Of a stretch of DNA of 64,000 nt, positions 45,036 through 55,105 are shown in pieces. Under the pieces are notes generated by a model. It saw only the letters and a list, made by a program, of their open reading frames with translations. It was not told the DNA's origin and searched no databases. Within the stretch, counting starts at the first letter, position 1; every line of letters starts with the position of its first letter. Location: the NCBI RefSeq assembly GCF_001494595.1, contig NZ_LN929908.1:2889716-2953715 (forward strand). Direction: 5' to 3'. Origin of the DNA: Mycobacterium sp. M26. GTDB lineage: Bacteria; Actinomycetota; Actinomycetes; Mycobacteriales; Mycobacteriaceae. Position numbers and translations under genes: made by a program.

Positions 45036-46558
45036 TGGCCACATCCCGTCGGTTCGACCGTGACGGGCTTACCCACCGTCGGCAGGCCCAGTCCGGTGGT
45101 ACGCGGGCGCTGTCCCGCGGCGTGGGCGTCGCCCGCGCGGGTGCGCCGGTAGCTGAGCACCGGCGCGTCGGCGATCAGGTGGTGCGGCGCGGCGCCGGTC
45201 ACCGTGGTCGTCAGGACGTCGCCGGGACGCACCTCGGTCTCCCCCGGGCTGAAGTGCACCAGCCGGCCGTCGCGGGCCCGTCCGCTCATCCGCGCGGTGG
45301 CGGCATCCTTACGGCCCTCGCCGGTGGCGACCAGGATCTCCACCTGGGTGCCGATCTGTGCGGTGTTCTCCTCCCAGGAGATTTGCTCCTGCAGCTCGAG
45401 CAGACGCAGATACCGTTCTTGCACAACCTCTTTGGGAAGCTGGCCGTCGAGTTCGGCAGCCGGGGTGCCGGGACGCTTGGAGTACTGGAAGGTGAACGCC
45501 GCCGAGAACCGGGCCGCACGCACCACGTCGAGGGTGGCCGCGAAGTCCTCCTCGGTCTCCCCGGGGAAGCCGACGATGATGTCGGTGGTGATCGCGGCGT
45601 GCGGCATGGCCGCGCGCACCCGGTCGATGATCCCGAGATACTTCTCGGCACGGTAGGAGCGGCGCATGGCGCGCAGCACCCGGTCCGAGCCGGACTGCAA
45701 CGGCATGTGCAGGGCCGGGCAGACATTCGGCGTCTGCGCCATGGCCTCGATGACGTCGTCGGTGAACTCCGCCGGATGCGGCGAGGTGAAGCGAACGCGT
45801 TCGAGGCCCTCGATGTCACCGCAGCTGCGCAGCAGGGCGGCAAAGGCGCCCCGGTCACGCGGGGTGTCCGCGTCTGCGAAGGACACCCCGTAGGCATTGA
45901 CGTTCTGGCCGAGCAGAGTCACCTCGAGCACGCCCTGATCCACCAGTGAGCGCACCTCGGCCAGGATGTCGGCGGGCCTGCGGTCCACCTCCTTGCCACG
46001 CAACGACGGCACGATGCAGAACGTACAGGTGTTGTTGCAGCCCACCGAGATGGAAACCCATGCGGCGTAGGCGGATTCGCGGGCGGCAGGCAGGGTCGAG
46101 GGGAATTCCCGCAGCGATTCGGCGATCTCGACCTGGGCCTCGCGGTTGTGCCGGGCGCGTTCGAGCAGCGCAGGCAGCGACCCGATGTTGTGGGTGCCGA
46201 AGACCACGTCCACCCAGGGCGCCTTCTTCAGCAGGGACTCGCGGTCCTTCTGGGCCAGACAGCCGCCCACGGCGATCTGCATGTCGGGGTCGGCCTGCTT
46301 GCGCGGCGCCAGGTGGCTGATGTTGCCGTACAGCTTGTTGTCCGCGTTTTCCCGGACCGCGCACGTGTTGAACACCACCACATCGGCGTCGGCCCCTTCG
46401 GGGGCGCGCTGATAACCGGCGGCTTCCAGCAGACCGGCCAGCCGCTCGGAGTCGTGCACGTTCATCTGGCAGCCGTAGGTGCGGACCTGGTAGGTGCGCC
46501 CGGCCGACGACTGGGCAGGATCGCCCGCGTCATGCCCCTGGGTCAGCACCGATGTCAC
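45032..46558 (-). CDS. miaB: tRNA-2-methylthio-N6-dimethylallyladenosine synthase
   Basis: Radical-SAM methylthiotransferase converting i6A37 to ms2i6A37 in tRNA, acting after MiaA. The N-terminal MTTase domain carries cluster ligands in [23 protein letters not shown] and AVGGCLAQK. The radical-SAM cysteines are in [17 protein letters not shown] (CxxxCxxC). A C-terminal TRAM domain follows ([20 protein letters not shown]). GTG 46558 (VTSVLTQ) is the likely start; the frame is open to 46579. At 508 residues it has a short actinobacterial C-terminal tail. Confidence 0.95.
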   Translation of the reverse strand: MTSVLTQGHDAGDPAQSSAGRTYQVRTYGCQMNVHDSERLAGLLEAAGYQRAPEGADADVVVFNTCAVRENADNKLYGNISHLAPRKQADPDMQIAVGGCLAQKDRESLLKKAPWVDVVFGTHNIGSLPALLERARHNREAQVEIAESLREFPSTLPAARESAYAAWVSISVGCNNTCTFCIVPSLRGKEVDRRPADILAEVRSLVDQGVLEVTLLGQNVNAYGVSFADADTPRDRGAFAALLRSCGDIEGLERVRFTSPHPAEFTDDVIEAMAQTPNVCPALHMPLQSGSDRVLRAMRRSYRAEKYLGIIDRVRAAMPHAAITTDIIVGFPGETEEDFAATLDVVRAARFSAAFTFQYSKRPGTPAAELDGQLPKEVVQERYLRLLELQEQISWEENTAQIGTQVEILVATGEGRKDAATARMSGRARDGRLVHFSPGETEVRPGDVLTTTVTGAAPHHLIADAPVLSYRRTRAGDAHAAGQRPRTTGLGLPTVGKPVTVEPTGCGQ

Positions 46559-46678
46559 GCACCTCATCGTACGGAGCACCCACGGGCACCGAGAAATCCG
46601 CCGGATCCGTCAACGGCGGGCAAACTGAGGGTTACCTGGGTATGGTCTGAACGCATGGGGCGCGACGGCGAGAAGCCG

Positions 46679-47407
46679 ATGATCTCGATCAAGGGCGTCA
46701 ACAAGCATTTCGGCGACCTGCACGTACTCAAGGACATCAACCTGGAGGTCGACCGCGGCCAGGTGATCGTGGTGCTGGGCCCGTCCGGATCGGGTAAGTC
46801 CACACTGTGCCGCACCATCAACCGCCTGGAGACCATCGACAGCGGCAGCATCGCCATCGACGGCGAGGAACTGCCCGCCGAGGGCCGCAAGCTGGCCCAG
46901 CTGCGCTCCGACGTCGGGATGGTGTTCCAGTCCTTCAACCTGTTCGCCCACAAGACGATCCTGGAGAACGTCACGCTGGCACCGCTGAAGGTGCGCAAGG
47001 TCAGCAAGGACAAGGCACGCGAGAACGCGCTGGCGCTACTGGAGCGGGTCGGGGTGGCCAACCAGGCCGACAAGTACCCGGCGCAGCTTTCCGGCGGCCA
47101 GCAGCAGCGGGTGGCCATCGCTCGGTCGCTGGCGATGAACCCGAAAGTCATCCTGTTCGACGAGCCCACCAGCGCCCTGGACCCCGAGATGGTCAACGAG
47201 GTGCTGGCCGTGATGACCTCGCTGGCCTCGGAGGGCATGACGATGGTGGTGGTCACCCACGAGATGGGGTTCGCCCGGCGGGCCGCGAACCGGGTGGTGT
47301 TCATGGCCGACGGGGCGATCGTCGAGGACGCCGCACCGGATGAGTTCTTCGACAACCCGCGCTCGGAACGGGCCAAAGATTTTCTCGGCAAGATCCTCAA
47401 CCACTAG
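46679..47407 (+). CDS. gluA: Glutamate ABC transporter ATP-binding protein GluA
   Basis: A 242-residue polar-amino-acid ABC ATPase that powers glutamate uptake with GluBCD. Walker A is [13 protein letters not shown], the Q-loop is VFQSFNLF, the signature is [14 protein letters not shown], Walker B is [12 protein letters not shown] and the switch His is in [12 protein letters not shown] 46679 ([14 protein letters not shown]) matches family starts; ATG 46655 is an in-frame alternative. It is the first gene of gluABCD, downstream of and divergent from miaB. Confidence 0.93.
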   Translation: MISIKGVNKHFGDLHVLKDINLEVDRGQVIVVLGPSGSGKSTLCRTINRLETIDSGSIAIDGEELPAEGRKLAQLRSDVGMVFQSFNLFAHKTILENVTLAPLKVRKVSKDKARENALALLERVGVANQADKYPAQLSGGQQQRVAIARSLAMNPKVILFDEPTSALDPEMVNEVLAVMTSLASEGMTMVVVTHEMGFARRAANRVVFMADGAIVEDAAPDEFFDNPRSERAKDFLGKILNH

Positions 47408-47426
47408 GGCGAAAGGAACACCCGAT

Positions 47427-48301
47427 ATGCCGTCCACTTCATGGCGCCTCCTCGGCGCCGCCGTGCTGGCCGTCGCACTCCCGTTCGCCGCAACCGCGTG
47501 CGGTGGCGGCGAACGGGAGTGCGACGGCCAGCACGGCGGCCCGCCGCAACCGCGTGCGGTGGCGGCGGGGGCGGCGGTGGCGACACGATCGTCATCGGCA
47601 CCAAGTTCGATCAGCCCGGCCTGGGTCTGAAGAACCCCGACGGCACCATGAGCGGCTTCGACGTCGACGTGGCCAAGTACGTCGCCAAGGAACTCGGCTA
47701 CCCCGAGGACAAGATCGAGTGGAAGGAATCACCGTCCGGGCAGCGTGAGACGCTGATCCAGAACGGTCAGGTCAAGTACATCGTGGCGACCTACTCGATC
47801 ACCGATGCCCGCAAGGAGAAGGTCAGCTTCGCCGGCCCCTACCTCGTGACGGGTCAGAGCCTGCTGGTCAAGGCCGACAACACCGACATCACCGGCGCGG
47901 AGTCGCTGCAGAACAACAAGAAGCTGTGCTCGGTCAGCGGTTCGACGCCCGCGCAGCGCATCAAGGACAAGTACCCGGGTGTTCAGCTGCAGCAGTACGA
48001 CACCTACTCGGCCTGCGTGGAGGCTCTGAAGAACGGCGCGATCGACGCGGTCACCACCGACGAGGTCATCCTCGCCGGGTACGCCGCCCAGTCGCCGGGC
48101 GTGTTCAAGATCGTGGGCAAGCCGTTCTCCGAGGAGAACTACGGCATCGGTCTGAAGAAGGGTGACACCGAGTTGTGCACCAAGATCACCGATGCGCTCA
48201 AGAAGATGGAGGCCGACGGCGCCTGGAAGGCGGCGTTCGAGAAGAACCTCGGCCCGGCCGGCATCGCCACCCCGGCACCGCCCGTACCCGCTTCCTGCTG
48301 A
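47427..48301 (+). pseudogene. gluB: Glutamate-binding lipoprotein GluB, frame broken by a 56-bp templated insertion
   Basis: The periplasmic-side solute receptor of the transporter. The lipoprotein signal (WRLLGAAVLAVALPFAATAC, lipobox ATAC) starts at ATG 47427 with GAAAGGA upstream. The mature protein (DTIVIGTKFDQPGLGLKN, GFDVDVAKYVAKELGY, YSITDARKEKVSFAGPY) is in another frame and runs to 48301. Between them, 56 extra bases (47511-47566) shift the frame. Without them the gene encodes a normal 272-residue SBP_bac_3 lipoprotein whose CGGG is followed by a Gly run. As written, export of the receptor would be lost. Confidence 0.85.
47457..47567. repeat. 35-bp perfect inverted repeat plus 26-bp direct repeat inside gluB
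   Basis: Arms 47457-47491 and 47506-47540 are exact reverse complements (35 bp, 14-nt loop). In addition 47486-47511 is repeated exactly at 47542-47567 (26 bp, period 56). Together they account for the whole 56-bp excess: an inverted copy of the signal-peptide sequence followed by a return to the original strand. Confidence 0.95.
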
Positions 48302-48313
48302 GACGCGGGGCAC

Positions 48314-48994
48314 GTGGAGGTCTTCAGCGAGTACCGCGGCCAGATCTTCGAGGCGTTCTGGACCACGGTGCAGCTCACGGTGTTCTCCGCGGTCGGAGCG
48401 CTGATCCTCGGCACGGTGCTGGCCGCGATGCGGCTGGCGCCGGTGCCGATGCTCAACTGGCTGGGCACGGCCTACGTCAATGTGGTGCGCAATACCCCGC
48501 TGACGTTGATCATCCTGTTCTGCTCGTTCGGCCTGGCGCAGACCCTGGGCATCACGCTGGTGGACCCGAAATCGCCAACGTCCATCGAGGACAGCAACTT
48601 CCGGCTCGCAGTACTTGGCTTGACGGTCTACACCGCGTCGTTCGTCTGCGAGACGGTGCGATCCGGGGTCAACACCGTGCCTCTGGGGCAGGCCGAGGCG
48701 GCCCGCTCGCTGGGGTTCACCTTCGGGCAGAACCTGCGGATGATCCTGCTGCCGCAGGCTTTTCGGTCGGTGTTGATCCCGCTGGGTTCGGTGCTGATCG
48801 CGCTGACCAAGAACACCACCATCGCCTCGGCGATCGGGGTGGCCGAGGCGGCGTTGCTGATGAAGGAGATGATCGAGAACACCGCGGCGTTGCTCACGGT
48901 CGGCACGATCTTCGCGCTGGGCTTCGTCACCCTGACGTTGCCGACGGGCCTGCTGTTCGGCTGGCTCGGCAAGCGACTGGCGGTGGCGCGGTGA
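48314..48994 (+). CDS. gluC: Glutamate ABC transporter permease GluC
   Basis: A 226-residue inner-membrane permease with about five helices. The cytoplasmic coupling loop is VPLGQAEAARSLGFTFGQNL (the EAA motif of the HisM/GlnP family). NTPLTLIILFCSFGLAQTLG is typical of the family's second helix region. Start GTG 48314, 12 bp after the gluB stop. It is followed by two 30-bp repeats and then gluD. Confidence 0.92.
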   Translation: MEVFSEYRGQIFEAFWTTVQLTVFSAVGALILGTVLAAMRLAPVPMLNWLGTAYVNVVRNTPLTLIILFCSFGLAQTLGITLVDPKSPTSIEDSNFRLAVLGLTVYTASFVCETVRSGVNTVPLGQAEAARSLGFTFGQNLRMILLPQAFRSVLIPLGSVLIALTKNTTIASAIGVAEAALLMKEMIENTAALLTVGTIFALGFVTLTLPTGLLFGWLGKRLAVAR

Positions 48995-49050
48995 TGAGCG
49001 CTCGCGCGAAGAACAGAGGCGTGATGAGCGCTCGCGCGAAGAACAGAGGC
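48991..49050. repeat. Two tandem 30-bp repeats between gluC and gluD
   Basis: 48991-49020 and 49021-49050 are identical (they begin GTGATGAGCGCTCGCGCGAA and end AACAGAGGC); a partial third copy, GTGATGAGC, follows to 49059. The first copy contains the gluC stop codon. The unit looks like a short dispersed mycobacterial intergenic repeat. Confidence 0.92.
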
Positions 49051-49070
49051 GTGATGAGCCGGGGGTCCAG

Positions 49071-49934
49071 ATGAGTACGGCGTCGGTTCTTTTCGACGCA
49101 CCGGGACCCCGCGCCCGGGTGCGCAACCGGGTGATCTCGGTCGTCTCGATCCTGGTCGTCGCACTGGTGGCGTGGGCGGTGATCGCCAAGCTCGCCGGCA
49201 AGGGTCAGCTCACGGCGGCCAAGTGGGAGCCGTTCCTGACGGCCAACCTCTGGAAAACCTATGTGCTGCCCGGTATCGAGGGCACCCTGACTGCGGCGGG
49301 CCTGTCGATCGTGCTGGCGGTGATCCTCGGATTCCTGCTCGGTGTCGGGCGGCTGTCACCCTCGGGCATCGTGCGCTGGCCGTGCGCGATCATCGTGGAG
49401 TTCTTCCGGGCCGTCCCGGTGCTGATCATGATGATCTTCGCCTACTTCCTCTACGCGCTCTACGACACCTTCCCGTCCAAGCATCTGGCGCTGGCCGGTG
49501 TGGTGACGGGGTTGACGCTCTACAACGGTGCGGTGATCGCCGAGATCGTGCGCACCGGGGTGGCCTCGCTGCCCCGCGGGCAGGGTGAGGCGGCCTCGGC
49601 GCTTGGCCTGACCTGGGGCCAGACGATGCGGTCGATCCTGTTGCCGCAGGCGATCACCTCGATGCTGCCGGTGCTGGTGTCCCAGCTGGTGGTGGTACTC
49701 AAGGACACTGCGATCGGCTACCAGATCACGTTCGTCGAGATGGTGCGCCAGGGCACGGTGGTCGGCTCGTCGTATGGCAACTACGTGCCGGCGCTGATCG
49801 TCATCGCGATCCTGATGATCAGTGCGAACTTCGCCCTGTCATCGGCCGCGACCCGACTGGAACGGCGGCTACGCCGGTCCAAACGCGGACCCGCACCCCT
49901 GCATGCGCAAGGCGAGTTGGAACCCGGAGATTAG
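49071..49934 (+). CDS. gluD: Glutamate ABC transporter permease GluD
   Basis: The second permease, 287 residues, with a longer N terminus than GluC (VISVVSILVVALVAWAVIAK is its first helix). The EAA loop is LPRGQGEAASALGLTWGQTM; EFFRAVPVLIMMIFAYFLYA is typical of the HisQ/GlnP family. ATG 49071 follows GGGGGTCCAG. The last 25 residues are basic and cytoplasmic. It ends the gluABCD operon. Confidence 0.92.
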   Translation: MSTASVLFDAPGPRARVRNRVISVVSILVVALVAWAVIAKLAGKGQLTAAKWEPFLTANLWKTYVLPGIEGTLTAAGLSIVLAVILGFLLGVGRLSPSGIVRWPCAIIVEFFRAVPVLIMMIFAYFLYALYDTFPSKHLALAGVVTGLTLYNGAVIAEIVRTGVASLPRGQGEAASALGLTWGQTMRSILLPQAITSMLPVLVSQLVVVLKDTAIGYQITFVEMVRQGTVVGSSYGNYVPALIVIAILMISANFALSSAATRLERRLRRSKRGPAPLHAQGELEPGD

Positions 49935-50017
49935 AAAACTCTGACGGGCGTCGTGGATCGGCGATTCGTGGTGTCAGCGCCGCTACACTTGCGCCGACTT
50001 TCCACGAAAGGTGACGC

Positions 50018-51319
50018 ATGACAACGCTGTCCGCTGATCTGCGCACGTTGAGCCACGAGGCCTTCGTCTACTTCTATCCGCTGGTGACGATGGACGTCAC
50101 CCGGCTGCAGACGATCAACCGCGACGGGCTCGGAGCCGGGCCGCCCAATCAGTTCAACCACATTCGGCAGTACCCGGGGGCGGACTTCCGCGCGGTGGTG
50201 CGACCCAACTTCGACACCCTGTACTCGTCGGCCTGGCTGGACCTGACGCACGGCCCGGTGCTGCTCGAGGTGCCCGACACCGATGACCGCTACTTCATGC
50301 TGCCGATGATCGACATGTGGACCGATGTGTTCGCCAATCCCGGCAAGCGCACCTCGGGCACCGGACCACAGAAGTACGTCATCGTGGGGCCGGGCAAGGT
50401 GGGCCCGCTGCCCCAGGGTGTTCCGGTGATCAACGCCCCCACTCCGTATGTGTGGATCATCGGGCGCACCCAGACCAACGGACCGGCCGACTACGCCGCG
50501 GTGAATGCCGTCCAGGACGGCTACCGGCTGAGCCCGTTGGTGCCGCCGTCGGCGCCGTTCGTCAAGGACGAGGGTTACGACGTGACGACCGAGCCGCTGC
50601 GCAAGGTCAACGCGATGAGTGCCGTGGAGTTCCTGACCTATGCCGCCGAGCTGTTGGCGGTCAACCCACCGCACCCGACCGATTTCTCGATCCTGGCCCG
50701 CCTGACCAACCTCGGTATCGAAGCGGGTAAACCTTTTGATGCACAACGGTTCTCGCAGGAGGAGATCGACGAGATCGAGGCGGGCAAGAAGGACGGGCTG
50801 ACGGCCATCTCCGAATCCGCCCCGACGCTGGGCGATATCGTCGACGGCTGGATGAGCCTGGTCGAGGGTATGGGTGTGTACGGCAACTCCTACCTGCGCC
50901 GGGCCGTGGTGACCCTGGTCGGGTTGGGCGCCAACCCACCGGAGGACGCGGTGTACCCGCTGCTGGTCACCGACGCCGACGGGCAGCCGCTGACCGGGGA
51001 CAACAACTACGTCATCCACTTCGACGCCGACAAGCTTCCGCCCGTCGACGCCTTCTGGTCGGTGACGATGTATGACGCCGAGGGCTATCAGACGGCCAAC
51101 GAACTGGACCGCTTCGCCATCGGTGACCGCGACGCACTGCAGTACAACGCCGACGGCTCGCTGGATCTGTATCTGCAGCACACCAATCCGGGTCCGGAGC
51201 GCCAATCCAATTGGCTGCCCGCACCATCGGGCGCCCTCGGCGTCACCATGCGGCTGTATGCGCCGCGTCCGCCGGTGATCAACGGGACCTGGCACCCGCC
51301 GGCGGTCCGCAAGGTCTAG
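50018..51319 (+). CDS. DUF1254/DUF1214 protein
   Basis: A 433-residue protein with an N-terminal DUF1254 domain (EAFVYFYPLVTMDVTRLQ, RPNFDTLYSSAWLDL) and a C-terminal DUF1214 domain (YVIHFDADKLPPVDAFWSVT, YDAEGYQTANELDRFAIGDR). Both are beta-rich and usually occur together; no catalytic role is established. No signal peptide is visible, unlike many relatives. ATG 50018 follows GAAAGGTGACGC. It shares CTAG with the stop of the convergent oxidoreductase. Confidence 0.86.
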   Translation: MTTLSADLRTLSHEAFVYFYPLVTMDVTRLQTINRDGLGAGPPNQFNHIRQYPGADFRAVVRPNFDTLYSSAWLDLTHGPVLLEVPDTDDRYFMLPMIDMWTDVFANPGKRTSGTGPQKYVIVGPGKVGPLPQGVPVINAPTPYVWIIGRTQTNGPADYAAVNAVQDGYRLSPLVPPSAPFVKDEGYDVTTEPLRKVNAMSAVEFLTYAAELLAVNPPHPTDFSILARLTNLGIEAGKPFDAQRFSQEEIDEIEAGKKDGLTAISESAPTLGDIVDGWMSLVEGMGVYGNSYLRRAVVTLVGLGANPPEDAVYPLLVTDADGQPLTGDNNYVIHFDADKLPPVDAFWSVTMYDAEGYQTANELDRFAIGDRDALQYNADGSLDLYLQHTNPGPERQSNWLPAPSGALGVTMRLYAPRPPVINGTWHPPAVRKV

Positions 51320-52140
51320 CCGAGCTGCGTGCAGCGTTCCAGCAGTTCGATGGGCGGCGGCTGGTAGAACGACAGCACCGCGTGCTGGCAGCCGAGTTCC
51401 TCGTACTGCGGCAGCAGTGCGAGTTGGCCGTCGACCTGCTCGGGATCACGAGGGTGCAGGAATAGCTGGACACCTCGAGCGATATCGCCTGGGTCCCGGC
51501 CGACCTCGGCACAGGCCTCGTCGAGGCGGGTGTTGACCTCGCCCCACTCCTGCGGACCCTGGTGGCTGGGCATGTTCCACTCGTCGGCGTGCCGGGCGAT
51601 GACGCGCAGCATCTTCGGGCCGGATCCGCCGACGACGATCGGCGGGTGCGGACGCTGGATCGGTTTGGGCTCACAGATGGCGTCGGCCAGGGTGTAGAAG
51701 CGACCGTCGAAGGTCACCGACTCCTCGGTCCACAGCCGGCGGATCACGGTCAGGGCTTCGTCGAGCATCGCGACTCGTGTTCCCGGGCTGGGGAATTCGA
51801 TGCCGTACCCGCGGTGTTCGGCCTCGTGCCAGCCCGCGCCGATACCGAAGTCCAGCCGCCCGCCGCTGATGTGGTCGACGGTGACGGCCATCTTGGCCAG
51901 GATGGCCGGATTGCGATAGGTCACCCCGGTCACCATGCAGCCCACCCGCGCCTGTCGGGTCACCGCGGCCATCGCCGCCAGCGTGGTCCAGCCTTCGTGG
52001 GTGGGCTTGCTGTTCTCGACCAGGCCGTAGAAGTGGTCGTAGTTCCACACCGCCTCGAACCCGAGGTCGTCGGCGGCCCGCCAGAACTGTTCGAGTTCGG
52101 GATAGGTGAACGTGGGCGCCAGCTTGACCGAGATTCGCAT
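51316..52140 (-). CDS. LLM-class F420-dependent oxidoreductase
   Basis: A 274-residue TIM-barrel protein of the luciferase-like monooxygenase superfamily, in mycobacteria usually using coenzyme F420. Landmarks: the N-terminal ISVKLAPTFTYPELEQFW, YDHFYGL near 40 at the cofactor face, VGCMVTGVTYRNPAILAKM (family motif), LDFGIGAGWHEAEHRGYGI, and PIVVGGSGPKMLRVIARHAD. Substrate unknown. It is divergent from the P450 gene, with 66 bp between starts, so they may share regulation. Confidence 0.86.
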   Translation of the reverse strand: MRISVKLAPTFTYPELEQFWRAADDLGFEAVWNYDHFYGLVENSKPTHEGWTTLAAMAAVTRQARVGCMVTGVTYRNPAILAKMAVTVDHISGGRLDFGIGAGWHEAEHRGYGIEFPSPGTRVAMLDEALTVIRRLWTEESVTFDGRFYTLADAICEPKPIQRPHPPIVVGGSGPKMLRVIARHADEWNMPSHQGPQEWGEVNTRLDEACAEVGRDPGDIARGVQLFLHPRDPEQVDGQLALLPQYEELGCQHAVLSFYQPPPIELLERCTQLG

Positions 52141-52206
52141 GCGTGCAGCCTAGACGGAGCGCCCGAACGGTATCGTCAGCGTCGTGGCCACTAGCGACGG
52201 CTCGTA

Positions 52207-53493
52207 GTGCCGAATCCGCTCGACGTCCTACCGGTCGCCGACGGCGTCGGGCTGCCATGGGATGTCGCGGTCGACGACGCGGTGGGGGCGATCGCGGCGG
52301 CACGCGAACGATGTGGCGACACGTTCGTCCTCCGCAGCGGGAGTGCGCACTACCTCTTCACCTTCTCGCCGACCGGCGTCGAATCGTTCTATGCGCTGGC
52401 CGAGGAAGCGGCGAGCAAGGGTGTCGCGGACTTCCTCATGCTGAGGCGAAAGCTGCCCGACGAGGTTTTCGTCGGTAGACGACTCCTGCCGAGTTCACTG
52501 TTTCGCCGTGACGACGTCACGTCATACCTTGCGAACCTCGACCGTGCTCTCGACGCGACGGAAGCCGAACTCGGCGAGAGCGGCACCGTCGATCTGTTCG
52601 CACTGACCCGACGGCTCGGCCATCGCATGGGTTTGGCGTCCTGGGCGGGGCCTGGCTGCGCCGATGGCGAGGCGTTCGAGCGGCTGGTTCGCGCATTCGA
52701 TGTGCTCGACGGTTCTGACGCCTTTGTTCACCCCGATGCGATGGCGGCCGTAGCCGCCTCGGGGATGCGGGCCGAGCGGGCTGCCCTGGAAGAGGTTTCC
52801 GAGGTGGTGGAAGCATCTCTGCGACACTATGGTTCGACAACCGCGGCCCGCGCGGGCTTGTTCAGCCGAATCGTCGATGCCTGGTCCTCTGAACCACCAG
52901 AGGTCCGCAATCGCGGTATTGCGATGGACGTAGCGCTCATCCACATCGCCTCGATGTCGAACCTGATGGCAGCCCTCGGGTGGGCACTCGTCGACCTCAT
53001 CCTTCATCCCGACCACCTGCTTCTGGTCGCGGGCGGCGATCGCGATCTCGCGGCCAGCTGCGCCCTCGAAAGCACCCGGTTGGCGCAGCGTTCCATCATG
53101 GCGCGCGCCGTGCTGGAACCGGTCGCATTCGACACCGGCTCAGGTGTGGTTGATGTCCCGAAGGGCTGGATCATCGCGACGCTCCTGCCGCTACTGAACA
53201 CCTCCGCGGCCGCCGGCCTGGCGGAATGGGATCCCAGTCGGTGGCACCGGTACCGGCTTGTCGATGCACATGCCTTGGCCTCACCGATGCTGGTCACCGC
53301 CTTCGGGCACGGCAGGCATTCCTGTCCGGCGCAGCCCTTTTCGTTGGCCGCGATGGCGATGGCGATGACCCGCCTCGCGGGTCGCTACGACCTGAGGCCC
53401 GAGTGGAACGATTACCCACGTCCGGTGCCCGCCCAGATCGGCGGCGTGGCGCGTGCGGCCGATCCGTGCGCGGTGCGCTACACAGCGCGCTGA
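52207..53493 (+). CDS. Divergent cytochrome P450
   Basis: A 428-residue heme monooxygenase-like protein. The heme-binding loop is FGHGRHSCPAQPFSL with the cysteine thiolate at C373. The K-helix ExxR is E288-R291 in LESTRLAQRS and the meander is WDPSRWHRYR. The I helix (about 240-266, IHIASMSNLMAALGWAL) lacks the usual acid-threonine pair: the AGxxT position reads ASMSN. Such a change is seen in some non-canonical P450s, so oxygen activation may differ. GTG 52207. No ferredoxin gene is adjacent; an F420-type oxidoreductase is divergent. Confidence 0.83.
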   Translation: MPNPLDVLPVADGVGLPWDVAVDDAVGAIAAARERCGDTFVLRSGSAHYLFTFSPTGVESFYALAEEAASKGVADFLMLRRKLPDEVFVGRRLLPSSLFRRDDVTSYLANLDRALDATEAELGESGTVDLFALTRRLGHRMGLASWAGPGCADGEAFERLVRAFDVLDGSDAFVHPDAMAAVAASGMRAERAALEEVSEVVEASLRHYGSTTAARAGLFSRIVDAWSSEPPEVRNRGIAMDVALIHIASMSNLMAALGWALVDLILHPDHLLLVAGGDRDLAASCALESTRLAQRSIMARAVLEPVAFDTGSGVVDVPKGWIIATLLPLLNTSAAAGLAEWDPSRWHRYRLVDAHALASPMLVTAFGHGRHSCPAQPFSLAAMAMAMTRLAGRYDLRPEWNDYPRPVPAQIGGVARAADPCAVRYTAR

Positions 53494-53506
53494 ACGTCCG
53501 GGGCGG

Positions 53507-54025
53507 CTAGACCCGGCGGCGCTCGCGTTCTGCCGCCAGGCCTTCACTGACCACGGCGACCGCCAGGTTCTGGCTGTAGCCGCGCCGGGCCAGCATGCCG
53601 ACCAGCCGGCGCATCACCTTGGTGTCGTCGGTATCGGCCAGCGCCTCCCGACGCAGCTTGCGCTCCACCAGCTCCTCGGCCAGCTGCCGCTCGGCACCCG
53701 CGTCGATGTCCTGCAGTGCGGACGCGATCACGTCGTCGTCGACACCCTTGGTGCGCAACTCAGCAGCCAAGGCGCGCTTGCCTTTTCCGCCCCGCGCCCG
53801 CCGCGACCGCACCCACTGCTCGGCGAACTCGGCGTCATCGATCAGCCCGACAGCGGCCAACCGGTCGAGCACCGACTCGGCGACATCCTCGGGATAGCCG
53901 CGCTTATCGAGCTGGCCGGCCAACTCCGAGCGGGTTCGCGACCGCACGGTGAGCAGGCGCAGGCACACTGCATGCGCCTGCTCAGCGCGCTTGTCAGAAG
54001 TCGACTGGGGCGGGCAGAACGTCAT
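53507..54025 (-). CDS. recX: RecA regulator RecX
   Basis: A 172-residue modulator that binds RecA and limits filament assembly. Three three-helix repeats are discernible: [34 protein letters not shown] and [20 protein letters not shown] 54025 ([12 protein letters not shown]) is preferred because the sequence aligns with the M. tuberculosis RecX start; ATG 54040 would add five residues. The gene begins inside the recA 3' end, overlapping it by 32 bp, so expression is coupled to recA. Confidence 0.93.
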   Translation of the reverse strand: MTFCPPQSTSDKRAEQAHAVCLRLLTVRSRTRSELAGQLDKRGYPEDVAESVLDRLAAVGLIDDAEFAEQWVRSRRARGGKGKRALAAELRTKGVDDDVIASALQDIDAGAERQLAEELVERKLRREALADTDDTKVMRRLVGMLARRGYSQNLAVAVVSEGLAAERERRRV

Positions 54026-55049
54026 CGATGGCGAGATCATCGGTCATCACCGCACCGATACCGAGCTTCTCTTTGATCTTCTTCTCGATCTCGTTGGCCA
54101 CGTCCGGGTTCTCGTTGAGGAAGTTGCGGGCGTTCTCCTTGCCCTGCCCCAACTGCTCACCCTCGTAGGTGAACCACGATCCGGACTTGCGGATGAAGCC
54201 GTGCTCGACACCCATGTCGATGAGCGAGCCCTCACGGCTGATGCCCTTGCCGTAGAGAATGTCGAACTCGGCCTGCTTGAACGGCGGCGACACCTTGTTC
54301 TTGACGACCTTGACGCGGGTGCGGTTACCCACCGCGTCGGTGCCGTCCTTGAGCGTCTCGATGCGGCGCACGTCCAGCCGCACCGAGGCGTAGAACTTCA
54401 ACGCCTTACCGCCCGTGGTGGTTTCGGGTGAACCGAACATCACGCCGATCTTCTCGCGGAGCTGGTTGATGAAGATGGCGGTGGTGCCCGAGTTGTTCAG
54501 CGCACCGGTCATCTTGCGCAGCGCCTGGCTCATCAGGCGGGCCTGCAGGCCGACGTGGCTGTCACCCATCTCACCCTCGATCTCGGCGCGCGGCACCAGT
54601 GCGGCCACCGAGTCGATGACGATGAGGTCGATGGCGCCGGAGCGCACCAGCATGTCGGCGATCTCCAGGGCCTGCTCACCGGTGTCGGGCTGGCTGACCA
54701 GCAGCGAGTCGGTGTCCACCCCGAGCTTCTGGGCGTAGTCCGGGTCCAGCGCGTGCTCGGCGTCGATGAACGCCGCGATACCGCCGGCGGCCTGGGCGTT
54801 GGCCACCGCGTGCAGGGCGACGGTGGTCTTACCCGAGGATTCCGGGCCGTAGATCTCGACGATGCGGCCGCGGGGCAGACCGCCGATGCCCAGCGCCACG
54901 TCCAGGGCGATGGAGCCGGTCGGGATGACCGAGATGGGCTGGCGGACCTCGTCACCGAGGCGCATCACCGAACCCTTGCCGTGGTTCTTCTCGATCTGTG
55001 CGATCGCGAGCTCCAGTGCCTTCTCGCGATCGGGGGCTTGCTGCGCCAT
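53994..55049 (-). CDS. recA: Recombinase RecA (no intein)
   Basis: ATP-dependent strand-exchange protein and LexA co-protease. Walker A is [16 protein letters not shown]; Walker B is [15 protein letters not shown]; loop L1 follows in [20 protein letters not shown], and L2 includes [20 protein letters not shown]. At 351 residues it is a continuous protein, without the intein of M. tuberculosis RecA. The acidic C terminus is short. It carries two DNA-damage control sequences upstream and is followed by overlapping recX. Confidence 0.98.
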   Translation of the reverse strand: MAQQAPDREKALELAIAQIEKNHGKGSVMRLGDEVRQPISVIPTGSIALDVALGIGGLPRGRIVEIYGPESSGKTTVALHAVANAQAAGGIAAFIDAEHALDPDYAQKLGVDTDSLLVSQPDTGEQALEIADMLVRSGAIDLIVIDSVAALVPRAEIEGEMGDSHVGLQARLMSQALRKMTGALNNSGTTAIFINQLREKIGVMFGSPETTTGGKALKFYASVRLDVRRIETLKDGTDAVGNRTRVKVVKNKVSPPFKQAEFDILYGKGISREGSLIDMGVEHGFIRKSGSWFTYEGEQLGQGKENARNFLNENPDVANEIEKKIKEKLGIGAVMTDDLAIDDVLPAPVDF

Positions 55050-55105
55050 GGTGTACCTCTCCGGTAGTCATTCGGTTTGACCGGGGTTCCGGCCGGTTGG
55101 GTCTG

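Noticed and set aside
53994-55049. Possible intein in recA
   Set aside because: The reading frame is continuous at normal RecA length, with no intein splice motifs.
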